DNA of 64,000 nt, from contig JACKER010000028.1 in assembly GCA_020632925.1 (NCBI GenBank), positions 1 to 64,000 on the forward strand, read 5' to 3'. The notes beneath the pieces were generated by a model. That model was not told the origin of the DNA. It did no database searches and was given only the letters and a program-made list of their open reading frames with translations. Source of the DNA: Alphaproteobacteria bacterium. Its GTDB lineage: Bacteria > Myxococcota_A > UBA796 > GCA-2862545. Positions within the stretch are counted from its first letter, which is position 1. Each line of letters starts with the position of its first letter. Shown here piece after piece: positions 59,676-64,000 of the stretch. The position numbers and the translations under genes were made by a program.

Positions 59676-59987
59676 ATGGCGACCGCTCGGAAGATCAGGG
59701 ACGCGGAGGAGGCGCGGTGGTGCCTCGAGGCGGTGGCGGACAGCCAGCTGGAGCGTGCGGAGTGGGCTCGAAGGAACGGGATCGATGCGCGGTCTCTGAA
59801 CGCCTGGCGGCTCATCTTGGCGCGGGCCGAGCGCCAGGTGCCGACCCGCTGGGTCGAGCTGTTGGCCGCGCAGCCGGTGCCGACGTCGAGGTACGTGGTT
59901 CGCGTTGGCGAGGTCGCCGTCGAGGTGGGCGACGACTTCCAGGACGACACGCTTCGGCGACTGCTCGCGGTCGTGGCGTCGTGCTGA
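59676..59987 (+). CDS. tnpA: IS66 accessory protein TnpA
   Basis: A 103-residue protein with an N-terminal helix-turn-helix typical of IS66 OrfA: WCLEAVADSQLERAEWARRN followed by GIDARSLNAWRLILARAE. A beta-rich end contains VEVGDDFQDDTLRRLLAVVA, the normal C-terminal pattern of this family. It overlaps the TnpB gene by seven bases. It is required with TnpB for IS66 transposition in characterised elements. Confidence 0.85.
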   Translation: MATARKIRDAEEARWCLEAVADSQLERAEWARRNGIDARSLNAWRLILARAERQVPTRWVELLAAQPVPTSRYVVRVGEVAVEVGDDFQDDTLRRLLAVVASC

Positions 59988-60340
59988 ACCTCGCGCGCGG
60001 TATCCGCGTGTACCTGGCGGTCGCCCCCCTCGACATGCGCGGCAGCTACGACGCGATGGCCGGCCGCGCGCGGCGCCTCGGTCTCGAGCCGGTGGACGGG
60101 GCCTACTACGTGTTCCTGTCGAAGAATCGGAAGCAGCTCGCGGTCCTGCACTACGACGGGTCGGGGTGGTGCACGTTCAGGAAGCGCCTCGATCTGGGGA
60201 CCTTCGAGCTCCCTCCGGTCCCGGGCGAGACGGCGCAGCTCGCGGTCGACCCGACCGTGCTCGCCTCCATCCTGTCGGGCATCGTGCTGAGCGCGCCGCG
60301 CCGCCGCTGGTACGACCACGACCGATCCGTCCGAACCTGA
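59981..60340 (+). CDS. tnpB: IS66 accessory protein TnpB
   Basis: A 119-residue protein with the strongly conserved IS66 OrfB pattern: RGIRVYLAVAPLDMRGSYDA, then GAYYVFLSKNRKQLAVLHYD and GSGWCTFRKRLDLGTFELP. The GTG start lies within the end of tnpA, implying coupled translation. It appears intact. Confidence 0.9.
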   Translation: MLNLARGIRVYLAVAPLDMRGSYDAMAGRARRLGLEPVDGAYYVFLSKNRKQLAVLHYDGSGWCTFRKRLDLGTFELPPVPGETAQLAVDPTVLASILSGIVLSAPRRRWYDHDRSVRT

Positions 60341-60404
60341 CGTTCGTCGATCCATCCACGAGGCACGATCGACAACCGGCGATCGGGCGTGTTCGAATCG
60401 ACGG

Positions 60405-62025
60405 ATGGTGACGATGAACGTCGGTGAACGGCTCGCGGAACGGGAGGCGGAGAACCGCCTCCTCCGGGAGGAGCTCGCCGCGGCCCACGCCGAGCTGGCG
60501 GCGCCTGAGCGCAGCTCGCCGAGCTCCACCAGCAGATGGCGGACGCGAACCGACGCGGCGACCAGCTGCTGGCGGAGGTGGCGAAGGCCAACGACCGTAT
60601 CGGGGAGCTGCTCGCCGTCGTGACGCGGAGGAAGGCCGCGCGACAGCCACCCAAGCCACCAGAGCCGGTCGCGCCGCCCGAGGTCGGCGACGAGGAGCGC
60701 CGCGCCTTCGACGACCGTCCCCGACCGCCCGAACCGCCGGATCCCGTCGTCGGCCATCCAAAGCCGAAGCAGCGCCCGACGGGCCGCAAGCGCCTGCCCG
60801 AGTCGCTGCCGGCCGACGAGACCACGCTGTGGCCCGAGCGCTGTGCCTGTGGCTGCCAGGACTTCGAGTGGGTGGATGAGGTGGTCGAGGAGAAGCTCCA
60901 CATCTCGGCCCACGTCCGGCGCCGGATCACGCACCGCAGGACCGGGCGCTGCCTGAAGTGCCGCAAGCGGACGACCGCCGAGGCGCCGCCCTCACCGTTC
61001 CCGCGGTCTCGGCTGACGTGCGACGGGCTGGCCTGGCTCGTGACGCAGAAGTTCGGCCAGATCGTCCCGCTGGAGCGGATCAAGAACTACCTGGGCGTTC
61101 GCGGGCTCGCTCTGGCGACGTCGTTCTACGTCACGCAGATGGAGTTCGCCGCCGACCTCCTCGCGTCCATCGACGGTCACCAGTGGAAGACGCTACTCGC
61201 GGGCGACGGATGGAGACCGACGGCAGCGGGTTCAAGGTGCAGATCCGCGGCGTCGACGGCCTGCACCACGGACACATCGAGGTCTACCACCGCGGGGACA
61301 TCGTGGTGTTCCAGTACGAGAGCGAGAAGGGTGGGGAGACGCAAGCGGCAAAGCTGCAGACGTACGCTGGCTGGCTCCTCGTGGACGGCGAGAGCCGCCA
61401 CAACGAGACCACTCGCCGCAACCCGAAGATCGTCGAGGCGAACTGCAACGCGCATCAAGGCGGAAGCTGGAGGCGGCCGAGGCCACAGCCGGCTCTCGCA
61501 GCAGAAGCCGGGCGGTTCGTGAGCGAGATGTTCGACCAGGAGGCGAAGGCGAAGGAGCTCGGTCTGCAGGGTGACGAGCTCCGGCAGTGGCGCCAGGAGC
61601 GCATCAAGCCGCAGTTCGACCAGCTGCGGACCTGGATGGACGCCGTCGAGCCGACCCTCGCCAAGCCCGACGAGCTCGCCAAGGTGATCCGCTACTACCG
61701 GAACCACTGGAAGGAGCTGACGAGGTTCCTGGACGACCCGTCGATCCCGATCGACAACTCGGCCTCAGAGCGCGAGTTCCAGTGGGTTGCCAAGCTAAGG
61801 CTGAACTCGTTCTTCGCCGGCGGGACCGAGGGTGCGCAACGGGCGGCGACCCTGCTCGGAGTGGCGGCGACATGTCGCCGGCTACGAGTGGACATGGAGG
61901 CGTACCTGACGTGGGTGTTCGTCCGACGAGGGACCCACCGCGACAAGTACGCCCACCTGACCGCGGCCGACCTCACCCCGCAGGCGTACAAGGCCGCCAT
62001 GCTGGCCGAGGCGCAGTCCGCCTGA
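60405..62025 (+). pseudogene. tnpC: IS66 transposase TnpC, several frameshifts
   Basis: Pieces of the DDE transposase lie in successive frames. The N-terminal coiled coil (NVGERLAEREAENRLLREEL) is followed by the zinc-binding part (WPERCACGCQDFEWVDEVVE, TGRCLKCRKRTTAE) and the catalytic region (DGSGFKVQIRGVDGLHHGHI, EANCNAH). The conserved C-terminus (NHWKELTRFLDDPSIPIDNS, EREFQWVAKLRLNSFFAGGT) ends the gene. Shifts are inferred near 60515, 61210 and around 61455-61500. As read, no functional transposase is made, so the copy would need help from another element. Error in the assembly is an alternative, given other indels in the window. Confidence 0.8.
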
Positions 62026-62202
62026 TCTGAGCCGCGCCGAACGGCAACGGCCGTGCCGGCCGAGCGGGTCCGCACATCCCGCCGCCCGTCGCTGATCGGT
62101 CAGGTTAGGAGCTCGAGAAAACCCAGCGCCGGATCGTTGCGCAAGGACATCCAACGGATGCTGGAGACCACCAGGCCCGCCATAGGCGACAAGGCTGCTC
62201 CT

Positions 62203-62241
62203 CCCCCTCTACCACCGGGAGAGGGGGCCGGGGGGTGAGGG
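62203..62241. repeat. Dispersed repeat beside the IS66 element, right copy
   Basis: CCCCCTCTACCACCGGGAGA continuing to GGTGAGGG; an inverted copy of 59561-59599. It carries the widespread CCCTCTCCC...GGGAGAGGG hairpin type. With 62311-62440 it fills the gap between the element and the gene ending at 62460. Confidence 0.6.
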
Positions 62242-62310
62242 AAACTACGTAACTTGGAACGATGACATCCGCGCTCTCGATGAACATCGCATCAACTCCA
62301 TTGGACCCGT

Positions 62311-62440
62311 AGGCTTGAAGTGTTGCACCGCGGAGAGCGCGGAGGTCGGACGGTGGTAGCGCACGATGCTCCCACCAGTCTCCAGCGGACGACGTCGGGG
62401 AGCCTGTTCTCCGCGTCCTCCGCGGTGAATCCACCGAGCA
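62311..62440. repeat. MITE-like repeat, right copy
   Basis: The compact copy of the repeat at 59302-59479, in direct orientation. Its inner 102 bases (62326-62427) are bounded by perfect 10-base inverted repeats, CACCGCGGAG and CTCCGCGGTG. No open frame of note is present, consistent with a non-autonomous element. Confidence 0.75.
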
Positions 62441-62459
62441 TGCAGCTCGAAGGCCCGCG

Positions 62460-63491
62460 TCACAGCGGCTGGAGGTCGGAGCAGGACAGGCCGCCGGTGA
62501 CCATGCCCTTCGACGCCTTCCAGCGACTCCCCACCGCCATCGAGCGCCACTTCGACTCGGCGAGGTTGCACGACTGGGCCTTGCCGTCGGCGTCCGTGAA
62601 CCGGACCGTGTACGTCTCGGTGCGCTTCCCCTCGCGCGTGCACCCGAGCTTGCTGCAGCCGTCCACCTTCACCTTCGGCCAGGACGGTGCGGGCGTCAGG
62701 CCCTTCGCGCCAGCCTTCTCCGTGCGCGCCTCCTTCCAGCGGTCCACGCTGAACGTGCACCAGTCCTCGAAGATCGGCTCGTTGCGGTACTTCGTCTGAC
62801 AGTCCTGGCGGGTCTTGAACGTGCCGTCCCCCTGGTCCTCGTTGACCGTCTTGCAGGTCTGTCCGTCCGGGACCTTGCGCGAGCCCTTCTCCTTGCGGGA
62901 CCGCGTGACGGCGCGCGCGTCCTTGGGCAGGCTGTCGCACCAGGCGCTGTCCTGCGTGGTCGAGAGCTTCTCGATGGCGATCTGGCGGCTCCACTCGTGG
63001 CCCGTGACCTTCACCTCGGTCGGCGAGCTGCGGGAGAACAGGCAGAACAGACCCGCGCAGACCACGATCAGCCCCACGACCACGAGCGCCGGGACGCCGA
63101 GACACCCGAGCGCAGGCGCCGCCTTGGCGGCTTTCGATGGAGGAGGAGGAGGAGCAGGCGCCGCGGGTTTGGGCTTCCCGTGCTCCCCCTTCTGGGCGCC
63201 CGCGTCGACGTCCGCGCTGCGCTTCGCGTCCTTCTCCTTCCCCTCGCGCCCGTCGCCGCAGTTCACGCAGTGCGAGGCCGCGTTGCTGTTCGGCGTGTCG
63301 CAGCGCTCGCACACCCAGTCCACGCCGACGAACACGTGGTCCTCGACCGCGACCTTCTCGCTCTCGGGCGGGAAGTAGCGCAGGGAGGGGTCCTGCACGG
63401 TCCCGCAGGCGGGGCAGTGGCGGTGCGTCTTGCCGAGCAGCTTCTTCGTGCCGCAGCTCGGGCAGTCCCAGAACATCTCGTAGGTCGGCAT
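62460..63491 (-). CDS. Zinc-ribbon membrane protein
   Basis: A 343-residue protein starting MPTYEMFWDCPSCGTKKLLG. Two zinc ribbons are visible: CPSCG...HCPACG (about residues 10-33) and WVCERCDTPNSNAASHCVNC (about 57-75). A Lys/Ala/Pro-rich linker is followed by one membrane segment (VPALVVVGLIVVCAGLFCLF, about 118-138). The 200-residue extracytoplasmic part has eight or so cysteines (CDSLPKDAR, CKTVNEDQGD, CTFSVDRW, CSKLGCTREG). The start is supported by AGGA upstream; longer frames to 63695 run over the divergent CBS gene. Function unknown; the cytoplasmic zinc ribbons suggest binding of a protein or nucleic acid. Confidence 0.72.
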   Translation of the reverse strand: MPTYEMFWDCPSCGTKKLLGKTHRHCPACGTVQDPSLRYFPPESEKVAVEDHVFVGVDWVCERCDTPNSNAASHCVNCGDGREGKEKDAKRSADVDAGAQKGEHGKPKPAAPAPPPPPSKAAKAAPALGCLGVPALVVVGLIVVCAGLFCLFSRSSPTEVKVTGHEWSRQIAIEKLSTTQDSAWCDSLPKDARAVTRSRKEKGSRKVPDGQTCKTVNEDQGDGTFKTRQDCQTKYRNEPIFEDWCTFSVDRWKEARTEKAGAKGLTPAPSWPKVKVDGCSKLGCTREGKRTETYTVRFTDADGKAQSCNLAESKWRSMAVGSRWKASKGMVTGGLSCSDLQPL

Positions 63492-63561
63492 GGCGGTCCT
63501 GGTGTACCAGATGTCCGGGCCTGGCTGGCGCGCGATATCCTGCCCGCGGCGCGGAGGGGCG

Positions 63562-64000
63562 ATGCGGCTGGACGAGGTGATGAGCAGCCCGGTGGTGACG
63601 GTGCCCGGGACGATGCTGCTGGCGGACTGCGCGGTGCTCATGGCCGACCGCCACCTGCGGCACCTGCCGGTGGTGGACGCGAAGGGCCGCTGCACCGGGC
63701 TCGTGACGGACTACGAGATCCAGCACCGCGGCAGCCTCGAGACCCCGAAGGTGTGGGTCCCGCGGGACGCGGCGGACGCGACGCTCACCGCGAGCATGGT
63801 CCAGCGCACGATCGAGGTGGAGCGCCCTGCATCCGCGCTGCTGCACGAGGTGCTGGTCGACCTGGCCGAGAGCGCCCAGGATCTCGCGCTGGCGCTGGAC
63901 GCCGACCACCGGCCCGTGGGCATCCTGACGGAGCACGACGTGGTGCGGCTCGTGGGCGAGCTGTGGGACGGAGACGGCAGCTCCGCGCACGAGGCCTGGC
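63562..64000 (+). CDS. CBS-domain protein, truncated by the window end
   Basis: A 146-residue fragment with two CBS motifs. The first (about residues 1-55) reads MRLDEVMSSPVVTVPGTMLL, then HLRHLPVVDAKGRCTGLVTD. The second (about 75-135) reads SMVQRTIEVERPASALLHEV, then LALDADHRPVGILTEHDVVR. CBS pairs bind adenosine nucleotides and regulate enzymes or channels. GGAGGGGC lies just before the ATG. The frame is still open at 64000, so further domains may follow. It is divergent from the zinc-ribbon gene, with 70 bases between them. Confidence 0.85.
   Translation, partial: MRLDEVMSSPVVTVPGTMLLADCAVLMADRHLRHLPVVDAKGRCTGLVTDYEIQHRGSLETPKVWVPRDAADATLTASMVQRTIEVERPASALLHEVLVDLAESAQDLALALDADHRPVGILTEHDVVRLVGELWDGDGSSAHEAW

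Larger units (their letters stand above)
59609..62102 (+). mobile_element. IS66-family insertion sequence with intact ends
   Basis: A 2,494-bp element. The ends are 17-base inverted repeats with one mismatch: TGACCCATCAGCGACGG at 59609-59625 and CCGTCGCTGATCGGTCA at 62086-62102. Directly outside, GGTTAGGAGC occurs at 59599-59608 and again at 62103-62112, the expected mark of target duplication, although 10 bases is longer than the 8 usual for IS66. Inside are the three IS66 genes tnpA, tnpB and tnpC in order, the last damaged. The clear duplication implies insertion was fairly recent. Confidence 0.85.

Noticed and set aside
1..64000. tRNA, rRNA or riboswitch genes
   Set aside because: No cloverleaf-like stretch, rRNA segment or known riboswitch core was recognised by eye; a covariance-model search would be needed to exclude them.

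Overview
The window is GC-rich DNA (about 70% by eye) from a Gram-negative bacterium with an outer membrane. The best guess is a Myxococcota (deltaproteobacterial) lineage. The reasons are many short-leader lipoproteins with Thr/Gly/Asp-rich linkers, CxDGxDDDC-type metal-binding motifs, FG-GAP and beta-helix secreted proteins, DUF1552/DUF1592 proteins, a protein kinase next to an FHA-winged-helix protein, ECF sigma factors paired with anti-sigma factors, and an RdgC-like protein. The taxonomy is inferred. There is no rRNA or tRNA gene to confirm it.

Layout. 1-3046 is a leftward block: small hypothetical genes, two tandem paralogous lipoproteins and an ECF sigma/anti-sigma pair. 3145-9702 is a TetR-controlled RND efflux operon behind a 22-bp perfect palindrome. 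9712-14164 holds an SRPBCC-like protein, a Cys-rich lipoprotein, an MscS channel and an XPD/DinG-type helicase with a nuclease-like N-terminus. 14110-15255 has an IS1595-like zinc-ribbon protein and a 200-bp palindromic repeat. 15313-23180 has two VWA proteins, RtcB, two paralogous membrane proteins, a lipoprotein and an RdgC-like protein. 23203-28908 has a secreted propeller-like protein, a glutamate-receptor-like K+ channel gene broken at its selectivity filter, heptamer repeats, and a divergent TetR / D-aminoacylase-like pair.

30519-38550 is a co-directional run, overlapping by 4-10 bases from 31473 to 37860. It encodes a TPR protein, a TPR-barrel protein, a PqqD-like protein, an ATP-grasp ligase, a DAP/ornithine-decarboxylase-like enzyme, a urea transporter fused to an M23 peptidase, another TPR protein and a SAF-domain lipoprotein. 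It looks like an undescribed biosynthesis/export locus. 38623-41954 has a beta-helix protein and a calcineurin-like phosphoesterase lipoprotein.

41958-57353 is entirely leftward. Its downstream half is a kinase, FHA-winged-helix, ECF sigma, membrane anti-sigma, CHAT-protease lipoprotein and subtilisin-like lipoprotein: a signalling-to-proteolysis cassette. Its upstream half is a DUF1552 / DUF1592 / cytochrome-Fn3-SUMF1 / FG-GAP / five-haem cytochrome set, probably an exported redox system. 57354-62459 is accessory DNA: repeats, a lower-GC patch of poorly recognisable genes, and a 2.5-kb IS66-family element with clear ends, flanked by copies of a MITE-like repeat. The window ends with a zinc-ribbon membrane protein and a truncated CBS-domain gene.

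Four traits run through the window: 16 four-base start/stop overlaps (translational coupling); export signals that are unusually short and often lack a basic residue; at least six reading frames broken by apparent one-base indels; and several dispersed hairpin repeats.
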